This document shows, piece by piece, positions 22,723 through 35,400 of a stretch of DNA of 64,000 nucleotides. The notes below the pieces were generated by a model. The model saw only the letters and a program-made list of their open reading frames with translations. It had not been told where the DNA came from and did not search any database. Position 1 is the stretch's first letter; each line of letters opens with the position of its first letter. Origin of the DNA: Orychophragmus violaceus (taxonomy: Eukaryota; Streptophyta; Magnoliopsida; Brassicales; Brassicaceae); contig CM058239.1 in NCBI GenBank assembly GCA_030180135.1, positions 74,841,823 through 74,905,822 on the forward strand, given 5' to 3'. The position numbers and the translations under genes were made by a program.

Positions 22723-23876
22723 TTAGGGTTCCATTGAATCTGTAGCATGTTGATTAGATTGGTTGAATCTGGATCTCTGTATGATTGATACAAGCATGCT
22801 AAAACTCGTTTTGATCAAAGTAACCTAGTTTAGGGTTTTGTTCGAAAAACGTTTTAGGGTTTTTCGCATGGTGTCGATCGATGCCAATCCGGCATCGATT
22901 GACACAGGGCGAAAACCCGAACAAAATTTAGGGTTTTTCGCATGGTGTCGATCGATGCCAATCCGGCGTCGATTGACACAGGGCGAAAACCCGAATAAAA
23001 CTTATGTTTCGCCTAGTGTCGATCGACACAAGAGTTGTGTCGGTCGACACAAACCTCGCGAGATTGATGAATTGGTTCAATTGGATTGGACCGGTTATCG
23101 AGCTTGGTTAATGATTGTTAAATTCTAAGAATGGTTTATTGCGATTGGGTTGGTATCGACCGATGTTAATGTAGCATCGATCGACACTGACCGGTACTCA
23201 AAACCGGATCAATTGGATTGATCGGTTATCGCAAATTGGTTTTGGTTAATCAGCATCGATCGACACTAAGGTAGTGTCGGTCGACACAAGATTCGATGGT
23301 TTAGGTTATGGAACCTGAAACCACAGAACCAAACCAAGACAAATCATTTAATTAGAAGAATTAAAACATAATAAAACTGAACGTTTTAAATAGTTCTGTT
23401 CCTCAATCAAATATCAAGTGATACTTGATGTCTTTCCAATCTTGTCAACTGTCAAGACCCATTTAATTGTGCGATAGACTTGCAATCCAAGATGTCCACA
23501 ATTTCATGAGTAAGACAGAGGTAATCGTGTTGATGGATTTGCAGTGCAAGACATCGACAATTACATGACTGAAGAGATTGGTTTACTTGACTGGGCCATC
23601 AAAATCGTTTTGTGCTCAGAGACATCAGGTGGATTGGGCATGAGATGTCAATCCACAACCAAGAGTTATATTGAATATAACTAGCAAAGTTGTTGCTTAC
23701 CTAGATAGCTTAATTAGGGTGATAGCTAGTGGCTCACTCAAGTTTAGTGAAATATGGGTCTTGGATCATTATATTCATCTGAGGAAACAATGTTTGAATA
23801 TAATGCAAGTTTTCTTAAAAGTTAAGACTTCTCATTTCTTGAACGTCATAACTAAAACCTCCCTTGTTTTTCAGCT
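22723..23876 (+). other. Element G non-coding leader with five CGATCG foldback modules
   Basis: Modules at 22861-22915, 22935-22989, about 23005-23055, 23140-23195 and 23250-23300. The first two are a 74-base tandem duplication; each folds as TTTTCGC ... GCGAAAA with 25-base arms and a five-base loop. The rest is AT-rich and non-coding up to the gag ATG at 23877. Confidence 0.75.
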
Positions 23877-24726
23877 ATGTCTAGCACAAACCATCGTAAC
23901 AATTTCTCCCTGCGATCCGTCCTTGAGAAGGACACGTTAAATGGATCCAACTTTCTTGAATGGTATCGGAACTTGAGAATTGTTCTCAAACAGGAGAAAA
24001 AGGACTATGTCCTTGAGAAAGTTCTCCCCAAGAAGTACCGAGCCAATGCCTGGCAGTCAGATAAGGATGCTTGGGATAAGCATTCTAATGATGCGGTGAA
24101 TGTGAGTTGTCTCATGTTGGCTACCATGAACTCGGAATTGCAGAAGCAATATGAGTATGTGGAGTCGCCAATACAGATGATCACTGGCCTGAAAAGTATG
24201 TTTCAGGAGCAGGCACGAACTCAGAGATACCAGACGGTTAGATCTCTGATTGAGTGCAAGCTACCAAAGGGCGAACCAGTTAGTCCTCATGTCATTAAGA
24301 TGATGGGTTATATTGATAACCTGGGGAAACTGGATTGTCCCATTAGCCAAGAGTTGGCTACTGACATCATTCTACAGTCACTGCCGTCAAGCTATGATCA
24401 ATTTGTTATGAACTATAACATGAACAACTTGACGAAGACGTTGACTGAATTGCATGGGATGCTTAAGACTGCTGAACCTAACATCAAGAAGGACACCCCA
24501 AATGTCCTTATGGTACAAAAGGGTAAAAAGTTTAAGAAACTTGGTAAGAACAAAGGTGATGGCAAGACGAGCTCGATTGTGAATCCAAGCGAGTCTGGCC
24601 ATGTTCCTAAGGTTAAAACCAGTCCTTCTGAAGATGTGAAGTGCCGTTATTGTAATGGTTATGGGCATTTGAAAAGAAACTGCAATAAATTCTTGGAAGA
24701 TTATGAGAAGCTGAAGAAGACGTACG
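23877..24726 (+). pseudogene. gag: Element G gag, interrupted by element H
   Basis: Frame open from ATG 23877 (MSSTNHRNNFSL). It shows the copia gag layout: an N-terminal NGSNFLEWYRNL segment, a conserved ILQSLPSSYDQF motif, a basic linker and a CCHC knuckle CRYCNGYGHLKRNC at 24642-24683. H is inserted 16 codons or so after the knuckle, with duplication GTACG. After H the frame resumes at 32045 and soon meets a stop. Gag would coat the RNA in the particle; this copy is disrupted. Confidence 0.88.
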
Positions 24727-25401
24727 TGAAGGATTATGGGTGTTTTCCATGGTTTAATTCTCAATTACAACCTAACACAAATCCTTAAACAGATCTAGGT
24801 TCTCGTCAAATGAATCATAAAACCAACCTGTGACATTACCTTTTTGCAGCGGATTAGAGATGGTAATGACAAGATCAGTTAGAACAGATGAACAACCTGC
24901 TCCTCCTTCGGTATCCACACTCTTACAAGCCGGGATGGCTGCTAGACCAAAGTGATGGAAGATCAGAGAGAGAGATTTAAGAGAGAGAGAGCTTGCGGCC
25001 AGAGGAAGAAAAAAAAAATCGCAGGGGCTTAGCTTCCTTAGGGTTTTTCTTAATCTCTTATATCTCATTAATGGGCCCAAGTCATTAGACTAATGGCTCA
25101 TTAATCATTTGGGCCCAAAACACAAATAAGACAAAAGCCTGTATTTGTCTGGCCCAAAACTCTGATCCAATACAGTAAATGCCATTGCATCTTACCGTAT
25201 TAATTCCATTTAACTTTCCCGTTAGCTATGGTGTGTGACCCTTCGGGATCATACAATACTGGTAATAAGTCCTAAACTTATAGATCATGAGCGGACTCTA
25301 GCAAGCCATCATGATCACCCAGTATTTATGACTTATGTCTGATCTCGACACTTATCATACTTTCTAGAGATAGTACGGTAGATTTCAGGACATTCCCAAC
25401 A
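24727..25401 (-). repeat. Element H 3' LTR
   Basis: Plus strand TGAAGGATTATGG to CATTCCCAACA; next to it ATCTCCCACTTG is the complement of the copia polypurine tract. Confidence 0.92.
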
Positions 25402-28400
25402 ATCTCCCACTTGTACTGGAATTCTACAAAGGACATTCCCAACAATCTTCCGATTGTACTGGAATCCTACATTCCCTAATCCTTTTGTCTCAATATCTCG
25501 ATCTGGCATAAGGCAAGATGCGTGTCATCCTTATATAGCCAGACCATGTTTATCGGAACAGATTTGATACTGACAATTCAAACGACTTGGGCAAGTCCGT
25601 TTGGGAATGGCCATTCTCTTACCAGCTATCAAATCTCCGATTGGCCTAGAGATATTACCTCCGTTAAACGGCAGGGACAAATCCCATCTTGTTCCATCAC
25701 TATGAACTACACAATTCATAATACACCCAACCAAGGTCCGTATAGCTCCCAGTTACGAAACAGCGTTAGACAATGATCAAAGCGCATTACTCCATGTGCA
25801 GCCACATGCATGCGAACTCAGGTCTAAGGACTATACTCTATAGTCGTATATGAGAACTTCTTATGACACAGATATTAATATCTTGCAGAGTTCTCATCAG
25901 CGGGCCATGTCCGGTCATATGCTCCCCTACATATACCTATGTGTCAACTTTGATGCGCGCATCTATGACCCCTCGAAACCTGGTCATAAGTCTCAACACA
26001 ATCTAGTCTCAACCGGTTGTTGTTGTTCCAATTTCAACAACCTTTGACTATGGACACTATGATTTATGTCACTTCGTTAAATATGGGGTTTCAGGATCAA
26101 GTCTACTCATGTACTTCGATGGCCCATATATAGTGACATGAATCATTTTGGAACGATTATTTTATATCACAGTTAAAATAATCCAGAAATAAAAATTTCA
26201 TTAACATTTTAAAATGTTTACATGAACCTTTCAAAACAACTAAGTAAAGCCCTTTACAAACTCCCACTGAAATTAAGACTACATCTTAATTTCACTCATC
26301 CTACAGCTACAGTCCGCGACTCGTGCTTAGGCATAAGGAGTGGCTTCGTTAATAGATTAGCAACGTTCTCATTCGATGAAACTTGCTTATCTACTTAACA
26401 CCTCTGTCATTTATCTCACGGAATAGGTTATACCTATCCTCAAGGTGTTTGGACCTATGATGTGCAGCTAGTCTCATCTATGCTGGGAATCACATCAAGT
26501 TCAGTGATGAACTCTTCTTTCCAAACAACCTCTTTCGCCGCTTCTCAAGCTGCGAAATGTTCAGCTTAAGTCATGGAGTCAGCAACAGTGCCTTGCACCG
26601 CCAGTTAGACACAAGATATAGCCGGACTGTGACCAGGAATTATCTTTGTCTATTGGAAACTTGCCTTTCAGACTCTATCGACTTGTAGCACCTCACTTTC
26701 TCCGTAAATCAAGAACTTATCCTAAGTATTCCTCAAATACTTCAGAATATTCTTTACGGCAATCCAGTGATTCTTTGCTGGATTTGACTGGTCTTTACTT
26801 GTCTTGCTTAGCATTAAAGCAACATCAAAACAAGTATGTGTCATGGCATACATGATAGATCCAATTGCCGTCGCATATGGAATCCTATCCATGCATTCAA
26901 GCTCAGCAGATATCGCAGGACATTGTATCTTGCTTAATGAATTGCCATGTGACATTGGCATTAAGCCCTTCTTGGATTGCTGATTACGTGTAGGACTTTG
27001 TCAATTTAAGAATCCTGACTTTGTCCTACCAGCTCTTTTGGATCTCTATCTTTAGATCCAAAATCCAAGAACTACGTGGCTTTACCCATGTCAATCATAA
27101 AACCAACTCCCAATCCAGTCCTTTACCGACTGCAGCATTGGGACGTTATTTCCGAGAATCAGTATGTCATCGACATACATTATGAGAAATGCAACATCGC
27201 TCCCACTTATCTATTAGTAAACGCACAGTTCCATTTCGTTCCTGTTCAAGTCAAAACCTTGACTACTTCAACAGAACGAAGATTCCAACTCCGATATGTT
27301 TGCTTCCATCCATGAATGGATCAATGAAGCTAACTTACACATAGTGTAATTTTCGGAGTCCGGGCTCATTTTCGCTTCTTTGAATTTCGCAGATTCGTCG
27401 CTTTCAATGATCATCAGATCATGCGAACTTTCAATGATCATCAGGTTCAACTAATGATGAGAAATCACTCTCGGATTAGTAACTGATTCATTCAGATCTG
27501 CGAACTTCAGGCTTTACAGGTGCAGATTCTACAGAAATCTGTAAATCCATCCGTTGCTCTCCCTCAACAGGTTGAGCAGCCTCCTGTATTTCTCGAATTT
27601 CTTCGAGTTGTACTTTTACTCCCACTGTTTTTCTTGGAAAGTAACAAGCCTTGGTTTTCCTAGGACAACCAGCGAAGTAGCACAACTTTAAATACTCAGT
27701 AAAGACGAATTTGGATCGATTCCAATCCACATTTACGTGGTGTCTTTCAACTGATATTGGTGGAACTATTTCAGCGTAAACTTAGATATTTCTAGAGCGT
27801 CATTCTTAGAGAATGTCATGGAAGATTCGTGTGACTCATCTTTAATCATTTCTAATAAGATCTGATTCATTCTCACAGAAACACCTCTAGGTTTTCAGGA
27901 GAAATGAGCTGTGATACGACTTCACACTCATTCAGATGATCACACAATCAATGACTTAAGTATTCTCACTCGTGATCTAATCCAGAGTCTTAATACTTCT
28001 GTCATTCAGATTCTATACTTCATTCTGGAACTCTTTCGACCATGTCAAAGAATTCCGACTTCTGTCTCATCAAATGAACACAGTCACACTCACTGAAGTA
28101 ATCAGTAGAGACAATGAAGTACAGGAAATTTTCTCTGGCATTACTGCTCATCGGACCACATACATGAGTATGTTCAATCTCCAATAAGCCTTTGGGCCTT
28201 TCTCTAGCTCGGCTAAGATGGGCCCTTCGTCTTTTGGTCTAGTAAGCAGAATTCAAGTCTCATAAGATATCCATTCAAATGAGCCCAAAAGTCCATAACT
28301 ATGGGGTTTCTGAATCTGACTTACTCTATGTGACCAAAACATTTATGCCAAGAAAAAACAGGTTTAATTCATCAGATTTAAACCAATTGCGGTATTTATG

Positions 28401-28753
28401 TTACATTTTAGGCACTCTTTGGTTTAAGATATAAAACCCATTCCTTGAATAGGGTGCTACAATTAATATTTCATTAAGATCAAAAGAACAAACTAGTCTT
28501 TTATCAAAATGAAAAACATTCAAATTCTTACAAGAAAATGAAAAATAACTCTGCGTAAAGCAGGTACATTGTAGCAATTACTTAATACAAAACCAAGCCT
28601 CAAAGGCATCTACAAGTGAAAACCCTACGGCTGAGGCAGCATCCCAAGCTCCTTCCAGACTCGCAGTTCCACTTGCCCTTCCTTCAACGTTCTACTGTTG
28701 TTCAGGCTCTGCATATTATAACAAATATCAGTGCCACAATCAGTATCCAATAC
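25402..28753 (-). pseudogene. pol: Element H ruined pol region
   Basis: Read on the minus strand there are only scattered copia motifs: the beginning of a protease (VLDTDCGTDI-like), an integrase C-terminal segment near 27600-27730 (CPRKTKACYF), RT traces near 27100-27450, and an RNase H-proximal frame at 26722-26961 (YATAIGSIMYAMT, NHWIAVKNILKYLRNT). The integrase core and most of RT are absent. The same stops and deletions occur in C (58047-61380), so these lesions predate both insertions. Confidence 0.85.
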
Positions 28754-29644
28754 CTACAAGGTATAACTTGAAGTAATAACATGAATACCTGAGGAAGTAG
28801 TCTCATACATCAACTTTAACTCCTCATAATCTTCCATGAATTTAATGCAATCTCTTTTCCAATGCCCAGTCTCTTTACAGTAGCAGCACTTACCAACGTA
28901 AGAGGTATCTGACTCGGGCTCAGAAGACACACGCTTGCCATGATTCAAAATCTGGACAACTTTGTCTTCACCCTTGTCAGCTTTAGGTTTGGTAAACCTA
29001 CCCTTCTCCTTCATGAGATTGTACAGGGTGCTCTTTACGTTTGGCTCAACAGTTTTGAGCATGTCATGCAGTTCAGTCAACGTCTTCGTTAAGCCTTTCT
29101 TGATATAGTCCCTTACGAACTCATCATAGCTTGACGGCAGTGACTGCAGAATGATATCAGTTGCCAATTCTTGGCTAACTGGATAATCCAGTTTCCTCAG
29201 GTTATCAATGTAACCCATCATTTTACTGATATGAGGACTTACTGGATGATCCATCGGTAGCTTGCAGCTAGTGAGAGATTTAACCAACTGGTATCTCTCC
29301 ACTCTTACCTGCTCCTGAAATTTCAATTTCAGGCTGCTGATCATCTCTATTGGCGACTCCATGTTCTCATATTGCTTCCGCAAATCTGAGTCCATGGTAG
29401 CCAATATCAGACCACGCACATCTACCGCATCATTATAATGCTTATTCCAAGCATTATATACTGCATGACTGGCTTTGGATCCGATCCTCTCGGGGAGAGC
29501 TTTCTCAAGGACATAGTCCTTTCTCTCATGCCTGAGAACTAGTCTCAGGTTCCGCGACCAAGTCAAGAAATTTGATCCGTTCAGTTTGTCCATCTCAAGG
29601 ACATACCGGATCGAGAAAGTGTTTTGATTGTTTGTGCTTGTCAT
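28754..29644 (-). CDS. gag: Element H gag, intact
   Basis: 296 residues starting MTSTNNQNTFSI at 29644. Copia-type gag: NGSNFLTWSRNLRLVLRHE near residue 20, LATDIILQSLPSSYDEF in the middle, a lysine-rich linker, and a CCHC knuckle CCYCKETGHWKRDC at about 28850-28890 near the C-terminus. The length suits a copia gag freed from pol, and the frame ends shortly before the protease remnant. It would pack the element's own RNA in cytoplasmic particles. It is the only intact frame in H, which suggests either youth or that gag is useful in cis. Confidence 0.88.
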   Translation of the reverse strand: MTSTNNQNTFSIRYVLEMDKLNGSNFLTWSRNLRLVLRHERKDYVLEKALPERIGSKASHAVYNAWNKHYNDAVDVRGLILATMDSDLRKQYENMESPIEMISSLKLKFQEQVRVERYQLVKSLTSCKLPMDHPVSPHISKMMGYIDNLRKLDYPVSQELATDIILQSLPSSYDEFVRDYIKKGLTKTLTELHDMLKTVEPNVKSTLYNLMKEKGRFTKPKADKGEDKVVQILNHGKRVSSEPESDTSYVGKCCYCKETGHWKRDCIKFMEDYEELKLMYETTSSGIHVITSSYTL

Positions 29645-31352
29645 AGCTGAAATTTAGAGATAAATAGAGTTTTAGTTATTAAGTTCATAAAAGAGCAATC
29701 TTAACAACTTATAAGAAAACTCGCATTGTATTCAAAATTTCTTTGTTTAACCTCATAAGAATACAATGATTCCGAGACCCATGTTTAGCTAAATCCAAAG
29801 TGGGCCACTGGCCATCACCCAGAATTAGCTTTACTTGGTAAGCATACACACAGCTAGTTATAACCAATAACTCTCGGTTGTGAATTGGGCCCGAGGCCCA
29901 AATTCACCAGATGTCTCAAGGCCCGGGACTCCCGATGGCCCAGTCAAGGAAACCAATCTCTTACAGCCAAATAATCACTAAAATCTGGGACTCCCAATGA
30001 AATTAGTGACTATATACTACTTTACTTACGCGAAAACAGACACCTCACACTGTAAGCCATATCTGTAATCAAATAAGCGTTAAGTAGCTGACAAGATTGG
30101 AAAGACATCCAAGCTTGATATTGCCTTTGAGGATTTTTAAGTTTTATTTCCAAAAATAGAAGATTACTATTTTGGGAAACTTTCTTATTTTAGAAACTTT
30201 CTAAATTTAGTAACTTACTAAAAATAGAAATTTCTAATTTAAATATTTCATTAAATATTTTGGGTTGGGTCACAAATTATAGGCCCAATTCTTGGCCCAA
30301 GACCATAGAATTCCAGTTGGCCCAATAATTTGACATAACCGAGTCGGTTTATTAATTCTGGTCCAAGACCGAATTAACTATCAAAACCATCGGTTATTTA
30401 CTAAACCAGACCAGCTCTAAATTATTTGGTCCAACCAAATCAAACTTAGACCAGCCTTCGGTTTAGGTTAAAATTCAATTTTTTTGAATTTCAATCCGGT
30501 TTAACCAGAAATTAAATAATACCAATTGTATTAAATAATTTCCAGCAAACCGCGATTTGGGTTAACCACTTGAACCATAAAATAATTAAATAATTAATTA
30601 TTCAACAAACACAAACTCGTTTGTTATGATTCTATCATGATTCTTGTGATTATAAAAATCAACTTTGACTTTACAATCGATTATTAATTAAATCAATCAA
30701 CATTATTCTTATGAACATGACAATAACGATTCTTTCAAATCGTTTCATTATTCTAAAGCAAAGTCAAAAGCTTCTAATTCAATAATCGATTATCAACAAG
30801 AGGACAAAACCGATTTCAACAATTAAATTAACAAACGAATATGACTTTGACGTTTCATAATTAATTGACACATTCAATTGTTTATTGTTTATTGAATAAA
30901 ACGAACCTTGTAATCACAAATGGACAAGAACGATTATAAACCTTAACATAACATAAAACACATGCGATTCACACAATCAAAACACATGCGATTCACACGA
31001 AGTCAACTCGTTCACTTAACATAACAACAAAAAAATGATTTTTGTCCTCTTTCAAATCGTTTCAAACAAACGATTTGATTGTTTTGATAATCTCATTCAA
31101 TTATTGACAATGGCTTTAACACAAGCGATTATTAATAAGGTCATTCGACCAAGACCAAAAACGCACGATTATTAATAAGCTTACACCACAACTAATGATT
31201 AGGGCAAACATCATTATACGGCTTTCAACAACAAAAAACCAGCAAGCAGCCGATTATGAGTATAATGATTTCATTAATCAATTTTCAATCAAAATCAATT
31301 CTAAACCATTAAACATTCATATGATCCAATTTACAAGAAACTAATGACCTTA
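29645..31352 (-). other. Element H long non-coding leader
   Basis: About 1.7 kb without a gene. The part nearest gag matches the leader of C (about 56200-57155). The part nearest the primer site does not match C and is instead rich in ACGATT and AATCGTTT words. Leaders of the two copies therefore differ in their 5' halves. Confidence 0.65.
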
Positions 31353-31364
31353 GCTCTGATACCA
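31353..31364 (-). other. Element H primer binding site (tRNA-Met type)
   Basis: The minus strand reads TGGTATCAGAGC, perfect, one base from the LTR. Confidence 0.9.
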
Positions 31365-31365
31365 C

Positions 31366-32039
31366 TGAAGGATTATGGGTGTTTTCCATGGTTTAATTCT
31401 CAATTACAACCTAACACAAATCCTTAAACAGATCTAGGTTCTCGTCAAATGAATCATAAAACCAACCTGTGACATTACCTTTTTGCAGCGGATTAGAGAT
31501 GGTAATGACAAGATCAGTTAGAACAGATGAACAACCTGCTCCTCCTTCGGTATCCACACTCTTACAAGCCGGGATGGCTGCTAGACCAAAGTGATGGAAG
31601 ATCAGAGAGAGAGATTTAAGAGAGAGAGAGCTTGCGGCCAGAGGAAGAAAAAAAAATCGCAGGGGCTTAGCTTCCTTAGGGTTTTTCTTAATCTCTTATA
31701 TCTCATTAATGGGCCCAAGTCATTAGACTAATGGCTCATTAATCATTTGGGCCCAAAACACAAATAAGACAAAAGCCTGTATTTGTCTGGCCCAAAACTC
31801 TGATCCAATACAGTAAATGCCATTGCATCTTACCGTATTAATTCCATTTAACTTTCCCGTTAGCTATGGTGTGTGACCCTTCGGGATCATACAATACTGG
31901 TAATAAGTCCTAAACTTATAGATCATGAGCGGACTCTAGCAAGCCATCATGATCACCCAGTATTTATGACTTATGTCTGATCTCGACACTTATCATACTT
32001 TCTAGAGATAGTACGGTAGATTTCAGGACATTCCCAACA
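31366..32039 (-). repeat. Element H 5' LTR
   Basis: 674 bp, nearly identical to 24727-25401. It ends at the GTACG duplication, beyond which element G's gag resumes. Confidence 0.92.
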
Positions 32040-32044
32040 GTACG

Positions 32045-34790
32045 AGACTTCTTCTTCAGGTATTATGTTATAGAAGTAAATGTTACTTCTTATAGTCCTA
32101 CTTATTGGGTATTGGATACCAGCTGTGGTACTCATATTTTGTGAAAATGTGTAGGGCCTGAGCAAAAGTAGGACTATGGAGAAAGGACAAGTGGACCTAT
32201 GAGTGTGAATGGAGCAAGAGTTGCTACATTAACCGTAGGAGTATTTCATTTATTTTTCCTTTTATGGCATGTTTTGAACTTAAAACTGCTACTATGTACC
32301 TGCTATGAGCAGAAAGATTATTTCTATTCCTTGTTTGGATATGGAAGGATATCAGTTTTCAAGTTAAGAATAAGTGTTATTCATTTGATTACAGTGATAT
32401 ATTTTATAGTAGCAATCCATTAGAGAATGGACTTTATGTTCTAAACCAGAATGTGCCTAACTATAACATTAATACCAAGAGATTCAAGTCAAATGATACG
32501 AGTCAAACTTCTCTCTGGCATTGTCGTTTTGGGCTACATAAATGAGAAATAGATTCAGAAGCTCCATAGTGATGGGATTTTGGGCTCATCTGATTGAGAA
32601 TCATAATGTGTAAAGTGGATCTTGTTTATTAAGTAAAACGAGAAAGGCTCCTTTCAACAGAGGTAGTGTCGATCGACACAAACGGTGTGTCGGTCGATAC
32701 AGGTTGCGAACGATCAAAATGAAAGGGCCAGAAGCTTATTGGGCTTTATACATACGGATGTATATGAACCGATGAGCACTAGTGCTAGAGGAAAATTTCA
32801 GTACTTCATTACCTTTACTGATATTTTAAGAAGGTACGGTTATGCCTTATTTATAAGGCATAAGTCAAAATCTTTGAAAAGTTCAAAGAGTTCCAAAATG
32901 AACTACAGAATCAATTTGGAAAAGGTATTAAACCTCTACGATGAGATCGTGGAGGTGAATACTTAAATCAAGAATTTAGTGATCATCTGATAGATTGTGA
33001 AAGTGTTTCACAATTCACTCCTCCTGTATCAGACTTTATTAGATATGGTTCGATCAATGATGAGTCACTTAGATCTTCCATTATCCTTCTAAGAATACGC
33101 TCTAGAAATGTCTGAGTTTACTTTAAATAGAGTTCCATCAAAATCAGTTACAGAGATACCACATGAGATGTGGAATGTAAATGTTTCTGATTTATCCATC
33201 ATGGAGATTTGGAGTTGCGAGACTTATATAAAACGTTTAATCTCTGATAAGCTCACACCCAAATCTGATAAGTGCTACTTTATTGGTTGTCCTAACAAAA
33301 CCAAGGCATGTTACTTTTACAACCAGTTCGAGAACAAATTGTTTGTTGCTCGGAACTATGTTTTCTTGAGAAAGACTTTCTTTCCAAGAAGAACAGTGGG
33401 AGTAAAAGTACAACTCGAAGAAATTCGAAAATCACAGGAGACTGCTCAACCTGATGAGGAAGAGCAGCAGTTGGATCTACAAAGAGTTGTAGAACCTGCA
33501 CCTGTGGTGCCTAGAGTTTATAAAGGATCTGGTGAATGTATATTCGATATACATTTAAATGGCGAGTTTCTGAAGAAGTGTCGATCGACACAAAAGTTGC
33601 ATCGATCGACACAGATCGCAAACCAAATATTGATTTTTGTTTATGACTTAATTAACTACGGTTTAAATCTTGGTTAGTTAGGTCGTGGTAAAAGTATACA
33701 TATGAGATATGTGTGCGCGACTTTTACAGAAAACTGAAGCTCGCAGATCCGAAAGGATCCGTCACGAACCCGAAAAATATGGATTTCTTGTAACCAATTG
33801 CCGTGATCTACTGATCATTGAAAGTGACGGGCCTGCGAATTTTGAAGAAGCAATGATGGGACTTGATTCCGAAAATGGCTGAAAGCCGCTGAATCCGAAA
33901 TGGGATCCATGTCACAGAACCAAGTATGACTTGGGTTGATTTACCCGATGGTGTAGAAGCCATTGTGAGTAAATGGATTTTCAAGAAGAAAAGATGACAT
34001 GGATGGTTATATTCAGATGTACAAAGCTAGGTTGGTGGCAAAAAGGTTTCAAGTAAATTCATGGCATTGACTGTGAAGAAACCTAATCCCAGACACCGTG
34101 CAAATGTCCATTCGGATTCTCCTAGCAACCGCCACTCATAATGGTTGTGAGATCTGGCAGATGGATGTGAAAACAGTTTTCCTTAATGGAATTTTGGAAA
34201 AAGGATGTGTACATGACACAACCTGAAGTTTTTCATTGATCCTAATGAAGCTAGGAAGATATGCAAGCTTCATCAAACCATTTATGGATTGAAGCAAGCA
34301 TCTCGGAGTTGAAATCTTCGTTTTGATAAAGCAGTCAAAAGGTTTGACTTCGTCAGGAACGAAGAGGAACCGTATGTTTACAAGAGACTAGTGGGAGCAC
34401 AGTTGCATTTCTAGTATTGTATGTTGATAACATACTACTTCTCGGAAATGAAGTTCCATTGTTTCAGTCTGTTAAGACTGGATTCGAAAGTTGTTTTTCG
34501 ATAAAATTATAGGAGAAACAGTATACATTCTTGGAATAAGAATCTATAGAGATAGATTGGATAAGCTAATTGGATTGTGTCAAGATACTTATAGTGATAA
34601 GGCCTTGCACATGTCCAATATGCAGGATTCCAAGAAGGGCTTCATGCAAATGACTCTTGGTATTACTCTTAGCAAGACGCAGTGTCTTTCGACACACGCT
34701 GAGCAAGGGCGAATGAGGGTCAGGCTACTGCTAAAGGCATTAGATGTCTTAAGATGTGATCTTAATTTTAGTGGGAGTCATTGTTATTAA
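32045..34790 (+). pseudogene. pol: Element G pol remnants: protease, integrase, RT
   Basis: A decayed copia pol in the order protease (WVLDTSCGTHI, about 32106-32140), integrase core (HTDV region from 32721, frameshifted before an RGGEY-like segment near 32946), integrase C-terminus (33108-33540, with LNRVPSKSV, DKCYFIGCPNKTKACYFY and KVQLEEIRK), and RT (YKARLVAK at about 34020-34046, then broken). Two CGATCG modules, at about 32660-32712 and 33570-33622, interrupt or extend coding sequence. The latter is read as CRSTQKLHRSTQIA within the long frame. Confidence 0.8.
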
Positions 34791-35400
34791 TTTTAGTTAT
34801 GATATGATGTTCGTATAAACATAATTTGATTATGTTATTGAAATCTGACATCTGTATTATTTAATAATGGTTATTAAATAATAGTCCCAACGTAATTTAT
34901 GACATTTTATAGGTCATCAAGTATGTGACTTGATCATGAAACCCTATAGATAATAAATGACATAAATTATGATTGGTCCCTGGTCAAGGTTGTTAAAATG
35001 GGACATTAACAACCGCGTGAGACTAGTATGTGAGGTGACTGATGACTAAGTTTCATGGAGTCATTAATAAGAGTATTAAAGTCAATCACATAGATATGTG
35101 TTGGAGAACACAGGATCGGACATGACCCACTGATGAGAACTCTACGGGATAGTTATATAAGTGTCATGAGAGTTTTCATTACGACTATAGAGTATAGTCC
35201 TTAGACCTGAGTTCATCATGTTTTCTTACATGTGAATTGGTCCGCTTTAACCTTGTCAAACGTCAGCCGTAACTGGTGGCTATAAAGGCATTGATTGGGC
35301 GTATCATGAAGCGTGTGAAGAGACAGGGATGGAACAAGATGGGATTTGTCCCTCCTATATAACAGGAGATAAATATCTCAGGGACCATCGAAGATTTGAT
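34791..35400 (+). other. Element G 3' untranslated region
   Basis: Non-coding copia 3' region, recognisable by similarity to 60545-61200 of element C (TGGAACAAGATGGGATTT and neighbours). It breaks off at about 35400 where the polypurine tract and the first part of the 3' LTR are missing. Confidence 0.65.

Larger units (their letters stand above)
24727..32039 (-). mobile_element. Element H: young non-autonomous Ty1/copia retrotransposon with intact gag
   Basis: A 7.3-kb element with exact target duplication GTACG (24722-24726, 32040-32044). The LTRs are 675 and 674 bp and differ, by eye, only by one A in an A-run. The gag frame is intact but pol is ruined. Element C, 30 kb away in the opposite orientation, is the same family with the same pol lesions. 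The family therefore moved while already defective, presumably using enzymes from another copia element. The close LTR match makes H one of the latest insertions. Confidence 0.92.

Noticed and set aside
22861..23300. CRISPR-like array in the repeated CGATCG region
   Set aside because: Plant retrotransposon context, repeats are inverted and variable, spacing is irregular and spacers are not unique sequences between identical direct repeats.
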